64,000 bases of DNA from Bubalus kerabau (GCF_029407905.1 NC_073629.1:54386301-54450300), one strand, 5' to 3'; numbered from the stretch's first letter, positions 1-12,299 are shown. Program-made: numbers and translations. The notes: a model not told the origin generated them from the letters alone.

Positions 1-207
1 ACCTGGTGGTTTAGACAGTAAAGAATCTGCTTGTAATGCAGGAGACCCAGGTTTGATCCCTTGGTCGGGAAGATTTCCTGGAGAAGGGAATGGCAACCCA
101 TTTCAGTATTCTTGCCTGGAGAATTCCAAGGACACAGGAGTTTGGTGGGCCACATTCCATGGGGTCACAAAGAGTTGTGCATGTCTGAGCGACTAACACT
201 TTCACTT
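1..207 (+). mobile_element. Bov-tA SINE, cut by the window edge
   Basis: A tRNA-derived ruminant SINE. The B-box-like part, the segment reading tattcttgcctggagaat and the 3' end gcgactaacactttcac all match the Bov-tA pattern seen many times in this window. The first bases of the SINE head lie before position 1. Confidence 0.85.
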
Positions 208-1151
208 TTCATAGTGTGCAAAGGATTAATTATTCAGCTGGGAATGACAGAGTGGTTCTTGATTTTATGTACTAGGGATAGGGTCCAGTCATGAACAAGG
301 AAACTAAATGATTAATGAAATATCCTCGGACTATAGGTATTAGGAAGGCAGCTAATAAGTTCTGTGATAGAGAATTATGGCAAAAGCGTGTTGTTTCTTA
401 TGCACTGAAATATGTGTAAATGGGCAATTGTCTGCAAGTATAGAATAACACTGAACCAGCCTTTTTTAGGGAAGCTTCTAGAGGAGAAAGCTGTGTTAGT
501 CTTCCCGGTAAGGGAGGAAAATAAAAACTTAAAATGCCAGGGCAATTTATCTTGTGAGAAACTTAGTAAGGGACATCCATCTTGTTTATCATATTGTGTC
601 CAGTGTACAGCAGTGTGCATACAGAAACTGCTCCAAAAGTAATAGTTTATGGAAAAACCAACTGATGCTGCAAAAAGTTCTTTCTTTTGTTCTAGGTAGA
701 AGAAAATCCAGTGGTCTCCAGTGATCTTTAGACATCTTCCCACATGTGGCAGATTTTCTGGGAAGGCGCTTAGTAAAAAGTGGCAACAGGCTCAGGGATG
801 CAAGGAGAACTTTCTTCATAGCCTTATCCAGGAGGTCAAACCACAGGAGGACATCTCCTGAAATTATCAAGATGCTGATGGTGGCTGATTGGATGTTTGG
901 GTAAGGATTATCTCTCAGGGCCAGATGGCTATTTACCAGAAGAAAATGGTCACTCTTGGCCCACCCTGGGAAAGGTTCATTAGGAAAACACAATACCCAA
1001 TTAAAGCATTTACCCTCTAGTACTTTGTTTAATTGTGTGCACATCAATCTCTCACTCCAGTAGACCGTAAGCTTCTCTTGTGACAACTTAAAGGGCTGAC
1101 AGCAAGAAGGGGTCAGCCTTGTCTTGAAGCTGTCTTTTCATTATAAGCATG
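208..1151. other. Unassigned sequence, no gene supported
   Basis: I recognise no repeat family here. Open frames of up to 165 codons occur on the minus strand, but they overlap one another, lack domain motifs and show no convincing splice context, so they are not called. Confidence 0.4.
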
Positions 1152-1345
1152 TGTGTACTTAGTTGCTCAGTTGTGTCCAACTCTTTGCGACCCCATGGAC
1201 TGCAGCCTGCCAGGCTCCTCTGTCCATGGGGATTCTCTAGGCAAGAATACTGGAGTGGGTTGCCATGCCTTCCTCCAGGGAATCTTCCCAACCCAGGGAT
1301 CGAACCCAGGTCTCCTGCATTGCAGGCGGATTCATTATTGACTGA
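1152..1345 (-). mobile_element. Bov-tA SINE
   Basis: Reverse-complement Bov-tA. On the plus strand it runs from gttgctcagttgtgtccaac through caagaatactggagtggg to the tRNA-like head ending near gactgagccac. It lies directly against the CAG tail of the next element. Confidence 0.85.
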
Positions 1346-1618
1346 GCCACTGCTGCTGCTGCTGCTAAGTCGCTTCCGTCGTGTCCGACTCTGTGCGACC
1401 CCATAGACGGCAGCCCACCAGGCTCCCCCGTCCCTGGGATTCTCCAGGCAAGAACACTGGAGTGGGTTGCCATTTCCTTCTCCAATGCATTCAAGTGGAA
1501 AGTGAAAATTGCAAGTGAAGTCGCTCAGTCGTGTCTGACTCTTCACGACCCCATGGCCTGCAGCCCACTAGACTCCTCCGCCCATGGGATTCTCCAAGCG
1601 AGAGCCACTGGGGAAGCC
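1346..1618 (-). mobile_element. BOV-A2 SINE (dimeric BovA)
   Basis: Two BovA units are joined by the linker tgcattcaagtggaaagtga and end in a (GCT)n tract that is the CAG tail on the minus strand. The dimer plus trinucleotide tail is diagnostic of BOV-A2. Confidence 0.85.
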
Positions 1619-2136
1619 CAATTATAAGCATATGTTTCGAGACTACAGGTTTTATTTACATGAATAAAAATTTTCATTCGATTTTACACTTTTTATTTAC
1701 CATCATCACCATCATGTTACCAGGTGGCTTTGGGGTGGCTGCTAAAAATCAGTCAAGCCATTTCCTGCTTCCCCTACATGTACCACAGATCACCCCCCTC
1801 AACCAGCAGTCTTTTCCTTAGATTTCTTAAATCCTCAATATTTAGCATATAGTAATTGTTGCCTTGAGTTTAAACACTGAGAATAAAGAAGTAATTTTTT
1901 TAAAAGTATATTTATACAAGTATTCATCTTATTTCCTAATACTTATATTTTGAATGTGTTTCTCATTATTAGTTATTTTTAATGTGGTAAATAAGAACCT
2001 GCAACAGGATAATCATACTTAATTTAAAAAATTCATTTTAATGCCATCTCTAGCAGGATAGACTAGAGACCACAGGGGAGAGTAGAGAGGAATACTGTCT
2101 CAAAATATTTACATTTAACATTTAAATATTGTTTTT
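1619..2136. other. AT-rich unassigned sequence
   Basis: I see no recognisable gene or repeat here. A short CAT-rich run (catcatcaccatcatg) lies near 1701. Confidence 0.35.
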
Positions 2137-2350
2137 TTAAACTTTTTATTTTATGTTGGACTACAGTTGATTAACCATGTTGTGATAGTTTCAGGTGAAC
2201 AGCGAAGGGACTCAGCCATACATACACAGGTATCCATTCTTCCTTAAACTCCCCTCCCATTCAGGCTGCCACACAATATTGAGCAGAGTTCCCTGTGCTA
2301 TACAGTAGGTCCTTGTTGGTTATCCATTTAAATATAGCAGTGTGTACATA
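2137..2350 (-). mobile_element. Ruminant L1 3' end
   Basis: The segment starts with a T-rich tail and continues through gttgtgatagtttcaggtga and tatacagtaggtccttgttg, which is the antisense of the common artiodactyl L1 3' UTR. It is strongly 5' truncated. Confidence 0.75.
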
Positions 2351-3099
2351 TTAAGTGTATAAAGGCTTAATACAAAAATGAAGGCTTAACAAAAATACCT
2401 TGCCGGCTATGTACAGGTCAGATATTTATACCTCCTGTCCCAGTAGGTATTTAGACCTCTCTCTCCCAACTAGACTGATTGACCCCCCACCCACATCCCC
2501 AGCCCCAAGCCTCTAAAACTTCTGTCAGACCAGGTGCAAGAGGCAAGAGACCAGAGAGTCTCCAGGGATAAACTGTCATGAAAGCCCCATAAGCTTTCCT
2601 TCCCTAGGACACAGCATTAGAGAAGTGATTTGAGCTAAAATGATTATCACTGGGCTGCTGCCAACTGAGAATACTGTATTCCCAGCTTATTAATAGAAAA
2701 AAAAAGAAGATGGAGGTTGAATCCAAATGAAATATAATTCTATCTGCTTTTTATCCAAGTGATTTCAGTGGACAAAGGATAATGGCTCTGCAGAGAACGA
2801 ATTAAATGAGTCCTGGGATATATCACACAGTGGCTTTTAGGGTGGTGAGAAGTGTGGGCTGGAGAGGGAGGGAAGGGCATTCCCCCCTCCCCAAAGGCAA
2901 GTCTCTGAATGTCTGAAAAGAGAGGGAGGTGAGGGTGGCATGAGGCCCTACTTTAGTGATATTACTCCCCAGAGGAGTGTTCCTCCCTTGGAAAATCACT
3001 GCAAGGGGGAGTTACAGAACATTCTTGAGTAGGGGAGGGGCAGGACTAAAGTAGCATTTAAAAAGCTGAATAAATATTTTTTTAGTGAATGAGTGATAT
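2351..3099. other. Unassigned sequence
   Basis: I see no recognisable coding or repeat structure. Purine-rich stretches lie near 2860-2940. Confidence 0.35.
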
Positions 3100-3284
3100 G
3101 AGTGATTCATATGTGACTCTGTGGACTGTAACCCACCAGCCTCCTCTGTCCATAAGATTGTCCAGGCCAGAATACTGAAGTGGATTTCCAAGCCCTACCC
3201 AGGGATGGAACCCAAGTTTCTTATGTTTCCTGCATTGGCAGGTGGATTCTTTACCATTAGCACCACCTGTGAAACCCAAGACCA
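3100..3284 (-). mobile_element. Bov-tA SINE, diverged
   Basis: Antisense Bov-tA with several substitutions and a shortened 3' end. The core gtccaggccagaatactgaa and the head cattggcaggtggattcttt are clear. Confidence 0.75.
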
Positions 3285-3424
3285 AGACAGAGACATGAAT
3301 TTGGCTACTTCTGAATATGTATTTCAATAAAGATTTTAGAAAAGAAGATTAGAAAATAATATCCAATCAATATCATAAGTATAGCTTTAAGTTATTTACA
3401 GTTTTCTAATTGTTTATTCTTCTG

Positions 3425-3706
3425 TGTGTTCTTTGGAGGGAATGATGCTAAAGCTGAAACTCCAGTACTTTGGCCACCTCATGCGAAGAGTTGACTCATT
3501 GGAAAAGACTCTGATGCTGGGATGGATTGGCGGCAGGAGGAAAAGGGGACGACAGAGGATGAGATGGCTGGATGGCATCACTGACTCGATGGACGTGAGT
3601 TTGAGTGAACTCCAGGAGTTGGTGACGGACAGGGAGGCCTGGCGTGCTGCAACTCATGGGGTCACAAAGAGTCAGACATGACTAAGTGACTGAACTGACT
3701 GAACAG
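3425..3706 (+). mobile_element. BovB LINE 3' end
   Basis: The last 90 or so codons of the BovB reverse transcriptase protein plus the terminal repeat. The frame translates to KLKLQYFGHLMRRVDSLEKT and then RMRWLDGITDSMDVSLSEL, which are the BovB C-terminal signatures, and ends at the stop in agtcagacatgactaag. The element is 5' truncated, as is usual for RTE elements, and ends in ACTGA repeats. Confidence 0.85.
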
Positions 3707-3849
3707 AAATTAATACAACAAGATAGTTAGACAGATCTAACTTATGGATGTGATAAGACACAACTCTATTTTTGTTTTTATTGATGAGATTTGTGTGGCA
3801 CTCTTTGCTTGTCCTGGATAAATATGATTCAGTCACAGGTAATGGACTG

Positions 3850-4181
3850 AATCCCTTGGACTGCAAGGAGATCAAATCAGTCAATCCTAAAGAAAATCAA
3901 TCCTTAATAGTCACTGGAAGGATTGATGCTGAAGCTGAAGCTCCTGTACTTTGGCCACCTGATGCAAAGAGCCAACTCATTGGAAAAGACCCTAATGCTG
4001 GGAAAGATTGAAGGCAGGAGGAGAAAGGGGTGACAGAGGATGAGATGGTTGGATGGCATCACCAACTCAATGGACATGAGTTTGAGCAAGCTCCAGGAGA
4101 TGGTGAAGGACAGGGAAGCCTGGCATGCTGCAGTCCATGGGGTCACAAAGAGTCAGACATGACTGAGTGACTGAACAACAG
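3850..4181 (+). mobile_element. BovB LINE 3' end, diverged copy
   Basis: A second, older BovB 3' end lies just downstream in the same orientation. It begins in the segment cccttggactgcaaggagat and ends in gactgaacaaca. It is more decayed than the copy at 3425-3706, so these are separate insertions and not a tandem duplication. Confidence 0.8.
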
Positions 4182-4452
4182 TGGACGGTCAGTCCTGTAG
4201 TCATTTTAAGTTGCAAAACACAGCCTAAGACATGTTAAAACACATAGTCCCGGGAACAATTAAAACCCTGAATTCCATTTACTGACAAATCTCACTTTCT
4301 CTGGCCCCACATCTCTCCTATCTGTTGTTTCTTGCTCCTCCCTCACAGAGAAAGGGAGGGTTGGAACATAGAGAAAGGAAAAATGGGAGCAGGAAATGAT
4401 CTTACTCCTGCTTCATTTGCCATTCCTTGGCTTTGTGTTGAATGAGTCCATT

Positions 4453-4660
4453 GTGTGCATGTGCTCAGTCATGTCTGAGTCTTTGGGACTCCATGGACTG
4501 TAGGCACCAGGCTTCTCTGTCCATGGGATTTCCCAGGCAAGAATACTGGAGTGGGTTGCCATTTCCTTCTCCAGGGGATCTTCCTGACACAGGGATCAAA
4601 TATGTGTCTCTTGTGTCTCCAGCATTGAGAGGTGGATTCTTTACCAGTGCACCATTAGAC
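4453..4660 (-). mobile_element. Bov-tA SINE
   Basis: Antisense Bov-tA, moderately diverged. The core ggcaagaatactggagtggg and the head gaggtggattctttaccagt can be read. Confidence 0.8.
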
Positions 4661-5396
4661 TCGTGTTTAAAGCTGACATTTTCCTGAGTGCACTTTTGGG
4701 AGCCCTTGAATCCCTTCTGGGATTCTCTGGAAGTGTTTTTGTTGATGCTCCTCTGTTAGCTGGCAGCCCACCCTCTTCTCTGAGCTTCCACCCACACACT
4801 GCTGGAATCCCATTGCACTTTCTAGGTGGTCCTTTCAGGGGGATTCTAAAACAGCCTCAGAATGGCAGACCCTTGATACTGGGGGCTCTGTACTGCAAAA
4901 ACATTTGGTGTCCTGCTGCCGTAGGGGCTTGAAGTAATTTTCCAGGCTTTAAAGCGGCTACTTGTATTGACTCCATCACCCCCAACACAGCTTCTCTCCT
5001 ACCTGGAGTATTTTCTGGGGCAGAAGTTAGCCCTCAGCTCATTATGACTCCCAATCTCTGGACAACACCTGCCAGACTCTCAAAGTGGCCGTGTTGAACA
5101 CCTCTAAGTCTTGACCTCCTTCATTTCCTCATGGGGTGAGAGGTTTTGAGGTTCTTAGGAAAAATTTCTCCAAAAAAAGTTCTTCTCTCTTGAATTGTTT
5201 GACATCCTTCCCATTCTGTCAAAACATGTTATACTTTTGGGATTCAAAAGAAGCCCCTGCATAAATATCCTGGAGTTTTGAAACCAAACCTTTAAAAACC
5301 TCCAGATTGTTTTGAAGTGTCTCTTGTGGCCCTCCATGTCATATATTTGGTACATGAGAGCTGTAACATCAGTCCCTCTGAAGAAATTGAGGTGAA
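4661..5396. other. Unassigned sequence
   Basis: I recognise no repeat. A plus frame of 89 codons (4663-4932) has no domain signature and no supported start or splice context. Confidence 0.35.
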
Positions 5397-5410
5397 AAAT
5401 GTTCTATTTA

Positions 5411-5520
5411 TTTATTTTTATTTATTTATTTTTTAAGTGGGGCATGGAATAACAACTTTATTCAGAAAGCCAACAAACTGAGAAGATGGTGAGCTAGTGC
5501 CCCTGCAAAGAACCATCTTC
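5411..5520 (-). pseudogene. Truncated processed retrocopy with TSD
   Basis: A 110-bp insert sits between perfect 14-bp direct repeats, aaatgttctattta at 5397-5410 and 5521-5534. On the minus strand it is a short transcript end with an AATAAA signal (reverse complement near 5458-5463), about 20 bases to the cleavage point, and then an A-rich tail decayed into TAAA repeats. This is the structure of L1-driven retrotransposition of a polyadenylated RNA. The parent transcript was not identified. Confidence 0.65.
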
Positions 5521-5732
5521 AAATGTTCTATTTAATATCAAGTTACACTCACTTAAATTCTAAGTAGGGCATTCTATACAGCAGCTTCAATTTTTCCCAC
5601 TTAATATTCTTGTCCTCTCAAAGCCTGAAACTAGAAGAATTTCCAAAGTTCTCAGACAGATTGGTAAATAATACTAGAAATCTTTTTTCATTCATAATTG
5701 ACGAACTTATTAAACATAAAAATTAAAGACAT

Positions 5733-8700
5733 AATCAGATCAGATCAGTCGCTCAGTTGTGTCCGACTCTTTGCGACCCCATGAATCACAGCACGCCAGG
5801 CCTCCCTGTCCATCACCAACTCCTGGAGTTTACCCAGACTCACGTCCATCGAGTCGGTGATGCCATCCAGCCATCTCATCCTCTGTCGTCCCCTTCTACT
5901 CCTGCCCCCAATCCCTCCCAGCATCAGAGTCTTTTCCAATGAGTCAACTCTTCACATGAGGTGGCCAAAGTACTGGAGTTTCAGCTTTAGCATCATTCCT
6001 TCCAAAGAAATCCCAGGGCTGATCTCCTTCAGAATGGACTGGTTGGATCTCCTTGCAGTCCAAGGGACTCTCAAGAGTCTTCTCCAACACCACAGTGCAA
6101 AAGCATCAATTCTTCAGTGCTCAGCCTTCTTCACAGTCCAACTCTCACATCCATACACGACCACAGGAAAAACCATAGCCTTGATTAGACGGACCTTTGT
6201 TGGAAAAGTAATGTCTCTGCTTTTGAACATGCTATCTAGGTTGGTCATAACTTTCCTCCCAAGGGGTAAGCGTCTCTTAATTTCATGGCCGCAGTCACCA
6301 TCTGCAGTGATTTTGGAGCCCAGAAAAATAAAGTCTGACATTGTTTCCACTGTTTCCCCATCTATTTCCCATGAAGTGGTGGGACCAGATGCCATGATCT
6401 TCATTTTCTGAATGTTGAGCCTTAAGCCAACTTTTTCACTCTCCACTTTCACTTTTATCAAGAGGCTTTTGAGTTCCTCTTCACTTTCTGCCATAAGGGT
6501 GGTGTCATCTGCATATCTGGGGTTATTGATATTTCTACCGGCAATCTTGATTCCAGCTTGTGCTTCTTCCAGCCCAGCGTTTCTCATGATGTACTCTGCA
6601 TATAAGTTAAATAAGCAGGGTGACAATATACAGCCTTGACGAACTCCTTTTCCTATTTGGAACCAGTCTGTTGTTCCATGTCCAGTTCTAACTGTTGCTT
6701 CCTGACCTGCATACAAATTTCTCAAGAGGCAGATCAGGTGGTCTGGTATTCCCATCTCTTTCAGAATTTTCCACAGTTTATTGTGATCCACACAGTCAAA
6801 GGCTTTGGCGTAGTCAATAAAGCAGAAATAGATGTTTTTCTGGAAGTCTCTTGCTTTTTCTATGATCCAGCGGATGTTGGCAATTTGATTTCTGGTTCCT
6901 CTGCCTTTTCTGAAACCAGCTTGAACATCAGGAAGTTCATGGTTCACATATTGCTGAAGCCTGGCTTGGAGAATTTTGAGCATTACTTTACTAGCGTGTG
7001 AGATGAGTGCAATTGTGAGGTAGTTTGAGCATTCTTTGGCATTGCCTTTTTTTGGGATTGGAATGAAAACTGCCCTTTTCCAGTCCTGTGGCCACTGCTG
7101 AGTATTCCAAATTTGCTGGCATATTGAGTGCAGCATTTTCACAGCATCATCTTTTAGGATTTGGAATAGCTCAACTGGAATTCCATCACCTCCACTAGCT
7201 TTGTTCATAGTGATGCTTTCTAAGGCCCACTTGACTTCACATTCCAGGATGTCTGGCTCTAGGTCAGTGATCACACCATCATGATTATCTGGGTCGTGAA
7301 GATCTTTTTTGTACAGTTCTTCTGTGTATTCTTGCCATCTCTTCTTAATATCTTCTGCTTATGTTAGGTCCATACCATTTTTGTCCTTTATCGAGCTCAT
7401 CTTTGCATGAAATGTTCCTTTGGTATCTCTGATTTTCTTGAAGAGATCTCTAGTCTTTCCATTCTGTTGTTTTCCTCTATTTCTTTGCATTGATCGCTGA
7501 AGAAGGCTTTCTTATCTCTTCTTGCTACTCTTTGGAACTCTGCATTCAGATGTTTATATCTTTCCTTTTCTCCTTTGCTTTTCCCTTCTCTTCTTTTCAC
7601 AGCTATTTGTAAGGCCTCCCCAGACAGCCATTTTGCTTTTTTGCATTTCTTTTCCATGGGGCTGGTCTTGATCCCTGTCTCCTGTACAATGTCAGGAACC
7701 TCAGTCCATAGTTCATCAGGCACTCTATCTATCAGATCTAGGCCCTTAAATCTATTTCTCACTTCCACTGTATAATCATAAGGGATTTGATTTAGTTCAT
7801 ACCTGAATGGTCTAGTGGTTTTCCCTACTTTCTTCAATTTAAGTCTGAATTTGGCAATAAGGAGTTCATGGTCTGAGCCACAGTCAGCTCCTGGTCTTGT
7901 TTTTGCTGACTGTATAGAGCTTCTCCATCTTTGGCTGCAAAGAATCTAATCAGTCTGATTTCGGTGTTGACCATCTGGTGATGTCCATGTATAGAGTCTT
8001 CTCTTGTGTTGTTGGAAGAGGGTGTTTGTTATGACCAGTGCATTTTCTTGGCAAAACTCTATTAGTCTTTGCCCTGCTTCATTCCGTATTCCAAGGCCAA
8101 ATTTGCCTGTTACTCCAGGTGTTTCTTGACCTCCTACTTTTGCATTCCAGTCCCCTATAATGAAAAGGACATCTTTTCTGGGTGTTAATTCTAAAAGATC
8201 TTGTAGGTCTTCATAGAACCGTTCAACTTCAGCTTCTTCAGCGTTAGTGGTTAGGGCATAGACTTGGATTACTGTGATATTGAATGGTTTGCCTTGGAAA
8301 CGAACAGAGATCATTCTGTCGTTTTTGAGATTGCATCCAAGTACTGCATTTCAGACTCTTTTGTTGACCATGATGGCCACTCCATTTCTTCTGAGGGATT
8401 CCTGCCCACAGTAGTAGATATACTGGTCATCTGAGTTAAATTCACCCATTCCAGTCCATTTCAGTTTGCTGATTCCTAGAATGTCGACATTCACTCTTGC
8501 CATCTCTTGTTTGACCACTTCCAATTTGCCTTGATTCATGGACCTGACATTCTAGGTTCCTATGCAATATTGCTCTTTACAGCATGGGACCTTGCTTCTA
8601 TCACTAGTCACATCCACAGCTGGGTATTGTTTTTGCTTTGGCTCCATCCCTTCATTCTTTCTGGAGTTATTTCTCCACTGATCTCCAGTAGCATATTGGG

Positions 8701-8908
8701 CACCTACTGACCTGGGGAGTTTCTCTTTCAGTATCCTATCATTTTGCCTTTTCATACTGTTCATGGGGTTCTCAAGGCAAGAATACTGAAGTGGTTTGCC
8801 ATTCCCTTCTCCAGTGGACCACATTCTGTCAAATCTCTCCACCATGACCCGCCCATATTGGGTTGCCCCACGGGCATGGCTTAGTTTCATTGAGTTAGAA
8901 GCATAATA
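5733..8908 (-). mobile_element. BovB LINE, nearly full length
   Basis: About 3.18 kb of BovB on the minus strand. The 3' tail at the left is made of GATCA repeats. The 5' end at the right stops at gagttag, slightly short of the copy at 25091-28305. It contains the 5' leader, the AP-endonuclease domain, the reverse transcriptase and the C-terminal region in order. By eye it is very similar to the 25-28 kb copy, and it shares four nonsense codons and the GATCA tail with it. Confidence 0.92.
5745..8908 (-). pseudogene. BovB endonuclease-reverse transcriptase ORF, broken
   Basis: BovB encodes one protein that nicks target DNA and copies its own RNA into it. The endonuclease part shows GDWNAKVGGQE near 8150. 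The RT part shows FIDYAKAFDCVDHNKL (motif A), KGVRQGCILSPCLF (motif B) and YADDTTLMAES (motif C) between 6870 and 6480. The frame is broken by TAG at 8552-8554, TGA at 8351-8353, TAG at 7946-7948, TAA at 7359-7361, TGA at 6114-6116 and TGA at 5952-5954. A one-base deletion near 7459 (ttccatt where the 25-28 kb copy has ttcccatt) shifts the frame. No functional protein is expected. Confidence 0.9.
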
Positions 8909-8954
8909 GGGTTCCACTTTTCATCTGACAGGTTAATAAATATTAAAAAGTAGA

Positions 8955-9073
8955 ATACTCCAGTATTCTTGCCTGGAGAATCCCAGGGCCGGGGAAGCCT
9001 GGTGGGCAGCCGTCTATGGGGTCGCATAGAGTTGGACATGACTGAAGTGACTTAGCAGCAGCAGCAGCAGCAG
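8955..9073 (+). mobile_element. BOV-A2 SINE 3' unit
   Basis: The second BovA unit only, with the diagnostic gcagccgtctatggggtcgc and a (CAG)n tail at 9056-9073. It is 5' truncated and lies just beyond the 5' end of the BovB. Confidence 0.8.
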
Positions 9074-9079
9074 AATAAA

Positions 9080-9290
9080 ACCGTGATGATATGAAGAAAT
9101 TTTCATAAACTGTTAGTGGAAGTAGACATTAATGCAAGATTTTGGAAGGTAATTTATTAACATATGTCCAAATTTAAAATGCAGTCTCTGTTGATTGTAT
9201 CCACTACCTGACCAACAGAGGCAGCTGGGTTATGTAGAAGATTTCACAATTTGAGGAGCATTGTTTAAGAAAAAAAATGCAAGATTAGGA
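9080..9290 (+). mobile_element. L1M fragment (tentative)
   Basis: The order aaactgttagtggaagtaga, ttttggaaggtaattt and gagcattgtttaag resembles the late ORF2 region of old mammalian L1. Divergence is high and the ends are uncertain. Confidence 0.4.
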
Positions 9291-9737
9291 ACACAAACTG
9301 GATAGGAAAGCAAATAATTACTTAGAAAAAAATTTATAGCAAATTACAAATTTTAAAATGCTAATACCAGAAACATAAAAAATCCAGAAAAATTACATGT
9401 TTTTGTGAATAAATTATAATATATATATACTTCTAGAATTTCTTTTGAATTTTGATATAATTCAAGAATTCTGAATAAATATAGAAAATTATCTGAAATT
9501 AAAGCATGTGCAGGAATAATTAAAATGTGTTAAAACATTCTTACATTGTATTAAGCTAATTAATTATATAACATATTATTTTTATATACATTGATTTATT
9601 TATAAATACATATAGTGATTCTTTCCCTGGGTTATCTCTTTAAGCTGTTATGCTCCAATGATGGATAACTTTTCATCTTTTTGTCTAAAACTGCTGGTTT
9701 TCTTCAGCATGTAATGTGATCCATTATGTTGGATGGA
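9291..9737. other. AT-rich unassigned sequence
   Basis: Strongly AT-rich, with short TATA runs near 9418-9428 and 9580-9610. I see no gene or clear repeat. Confidence 0.4.
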
Positions 9738-9880
9738 TGAGATGGTTGGATGGTATCACTGATTCAATGGACATGAACTTGAGCAAAGTCCAGGAGATGG
9801 TGAAGGACAGGGAAGCCTGATGTGCTGCAGTCCATGAGGTTTCACAGAGTTGGACATGACTTGGTGACTGAACAACAACT
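9738..9880 (+). mobile_element. BovB LINE 3' end, short
   Basis: The last part of BovB, from ggatgagatggttggatgg to gactgaacaacaac. It is an old copy with a broken frame. Confidence 0.8.
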
Positions 9881-11601
9881 TGTTGGATGTATAAAATATG
9901 TAACCAAACAAGTAGGCCTGGTCACAATGGAATTGGCACTGATTTGTACCTTACAAACTCAGGAAACATGATAAATTCTATTTTATGCAATTTACACCAA
10001 AAAAGAAAAAATATACTGTGGGTTTATAATTGCATATAAATATGCAAACATATTTGATAACTGCTTATGAAATATATTCATGGCAGAACTGAACTTTTGA
10101 CTAGACATTTGTGAGAATCAAATGCCTTGCTTATAATAGTACATACCTGAAGATTGGCAGAACTTTCATAGACTAGCTTCTGCTTCACACTTTTGTAAAC
10201 TTGTTTCTCCTTCAATACCCACATACTTCCAATGCCTTGTGAATAGGTTACATTCATTTCCTCTGGCATTGCCAAAGCAGACAATGGGAACACTGCCGGA
10301 AGCCATTCCTGTACCAGAATAGCTAACAATAGCTTAACTTGATGTGAAAGTGAACCCCATAAATGTGACCTTCTTAACATAAACTCTATATGTCTTCAAC
10401 TCAGCTTCCCCATAGCTGAATCCCAAGCAGCCCGTGGTTTCTAACACCAGTCTACAGAAAGGCAAGTGTTAACAGATGGTAAGTTGGAGACAAAAGAGAC
10501 TGAAGTCCTAGCTGACTGTGGCTGAAATAGCCTTCACATTTTACAAAAGCATATGATCATGTGAACATATTGCTTGGGCCCTAAACAGGGCCAGGAAAGA
10601 GGCATGTGCATATGAGGGACACAGATGTCATTAGCTTCAAGGTCAATCTGCCTTGCCAACCAGGAAGGAGAGCCCTGTTTGCATGATCCATCTATTCCCA
10701 TCACACTTATATTCACAAGTTCGGCACACCGGGGTGTTTGTGGACAAATGCAGTTAGGTTATGTTTAGCAGCTGGCCAACCTCTGACAAGAGTCAGCAAT
10801 TGAGTATTTTCCTAAATCTTATTTCCTAGCCTCAAGCCCTGAGGAAAGTTACTGACCTCATTATGGTGATCATATACCATTGAAAGTTGTTTGACCTAGG
10901 AAATAAAGGTATTTGGTAAACTAGCAAGGAGGAGGCTCATGGAAGCACTGGGTTGTACTCAGACACTGGGAAAATTAAAGAGAGCATGGGAAGTTCCCTT
11001 AATGATCAGTTTAAGGACTCTCTTTTGTACACATATTTTGTAAGGGAATAGTCAGGAACAATTTGAGCTGGAAGTAACAGAATACTCAACCAATGGCAGC
11101 TTAAATAATCAAGATGCTTAATTAACTCCTAGAACGAAATATCTGAAGGTAGGAAACCTTATACTTCTGCTATTTTGGGACTTTGGGTCCCTGTCTCTGT
11201 GATTCTCATGGTCAAAAATCTGTTGTCACAGCTCTATGAATCATTTATCCAAAGGCCAAAAACAGGAGGCAGTGGGAGAGTATGTGCCTATCTCATTTTA
11301 GCAAGGAGAAAAAGTCTTTCTAAACAGTTTTCCATCAGAATTCCTCTGAAGGTCTCGTTGGCCAAAACTGGGCACATGGGCAACTCTAGGATAAGAGGGA
11401 ATTGGGAAAGTGGGTGTCTGGCAAAGGGTCATGGGAGTTCTATGTTTGGCTTAGTCATACTTCATCTTTATGGGCTAAGCATATGAGTTTTCTGAATAAA
11501 AACACGGATCCTACTGGTAGGAAGAAAATGGGAACAGCTATTTGGAAGAAGCTAATGTTACATACAGTTGGAACTTTTGGGTTGAATATCATAAAACTAT
11601 C
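9881..11601. other. Unassigned sequence, probable old repeat inside
   Basis: No gene could be identified. The segment 11060-11470 (around cgttggccaaaactgggcac) resembles an old interspersed repeat common in mammalian introns, but I cannot name the family. The A-rich end near 9960-10010 could be a decayed LINE tail. The minus frame at 10078-10380 (100 codons) has no recognisable domain. Confidence 0.35.
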
Positions 11602-12299
11602 CTTAAAGCTCAACATTCAGAAAACTAAGATCATGGCATCTGGTCCCCTCACTTCATGGGAAATAGATGGGGAAACAGTGGAAACAGTGTCAGACTTTAT
11701 TTTTTGGGGCTCCAAAATCACTGCAGATAGTGACTGCAGCCATGAAATTAAAAGATGCTTACTCCTTGGAAGGAAAGTTATGACCAACCTAGATAGCATA
11801 TTGAAAAGCAGAGACATTACTTTGGCAACAAAGGTCCATCTAGTCAAGGCTATGGTTTTTCCCGTGGTCATGTATGGATGTGAGAGTTGGACTGTGAAGA
11901 AAGCTGAGTGCCGAAGAATTGATGCTTTTGAACTGTGGTGTTGGAGAAGACTCTTGAGAGTCCCTTGGACTGCAAGAAGATCCAACCAGTCCATTCTAAA
12001 GGAGATCAGTCCTAGGTGTTCTTTGGAAGGAATAATGCTAAAGCTGAAACTCCAATACTTTGGCCACCTCATGGGAAGAGTTGACTCATTGGAAAAGACT
12101 CTGATGCTGGGAGGGATTGGGGGCAGGAAAAGAAGGGAACGACAGAGGATGAGATGGCTGGATGGCATCACTGACTTGATGGACATGAGTTTGAGTGAAC
12201 TCTGGGAGTTGGTGATGGACAAGGAGGCCTGGTGTGCTGCAATTCATGGGGTCGCAAAGAGTCGGACATGACTGAGCAACTGAACTGAACTGAACTGAT
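11602..12299 (+). mobile_element. BovB LINE 3' third
   Basis: It starts inside RT motif D (LKLNIQKTKIMASGP) and runs to the natural stop after AIHGVAKSRT and a TGAAC-repeat tail. The BovB frame is open through the whole element, about 220 codons, so this is a fairly young 5'-truncated copy. The reading frame also continues upstream into unrelated sequence back to 11402, which I regard as chance and not a fusion gene. Confidence 0.9.

Noticed and set aside
3425..4181. Tandem duplication of a BovB 3' end
   Set aside because: The two copies differ in divergence, start point and tail, so they are independent insertions.
8762..8820. SINE-like stretch (caagaatactgaagtggttt), also at 28138-28195
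   Set aside because: It lies at the same place in both long BovB copies and is part of the BovB 5' region, which shares sequence with BovA SINEs. It is not a separate insertion.
11402..12271. 289-codon open frame that could suggest a fusion of a host segment with BovB
   Set aside because: The first 65 or so codons lie in unrelated upstream sequence with no domain, splice or start evidence. The rest is the BovB frame. Chance read-through is the simpler explanation.
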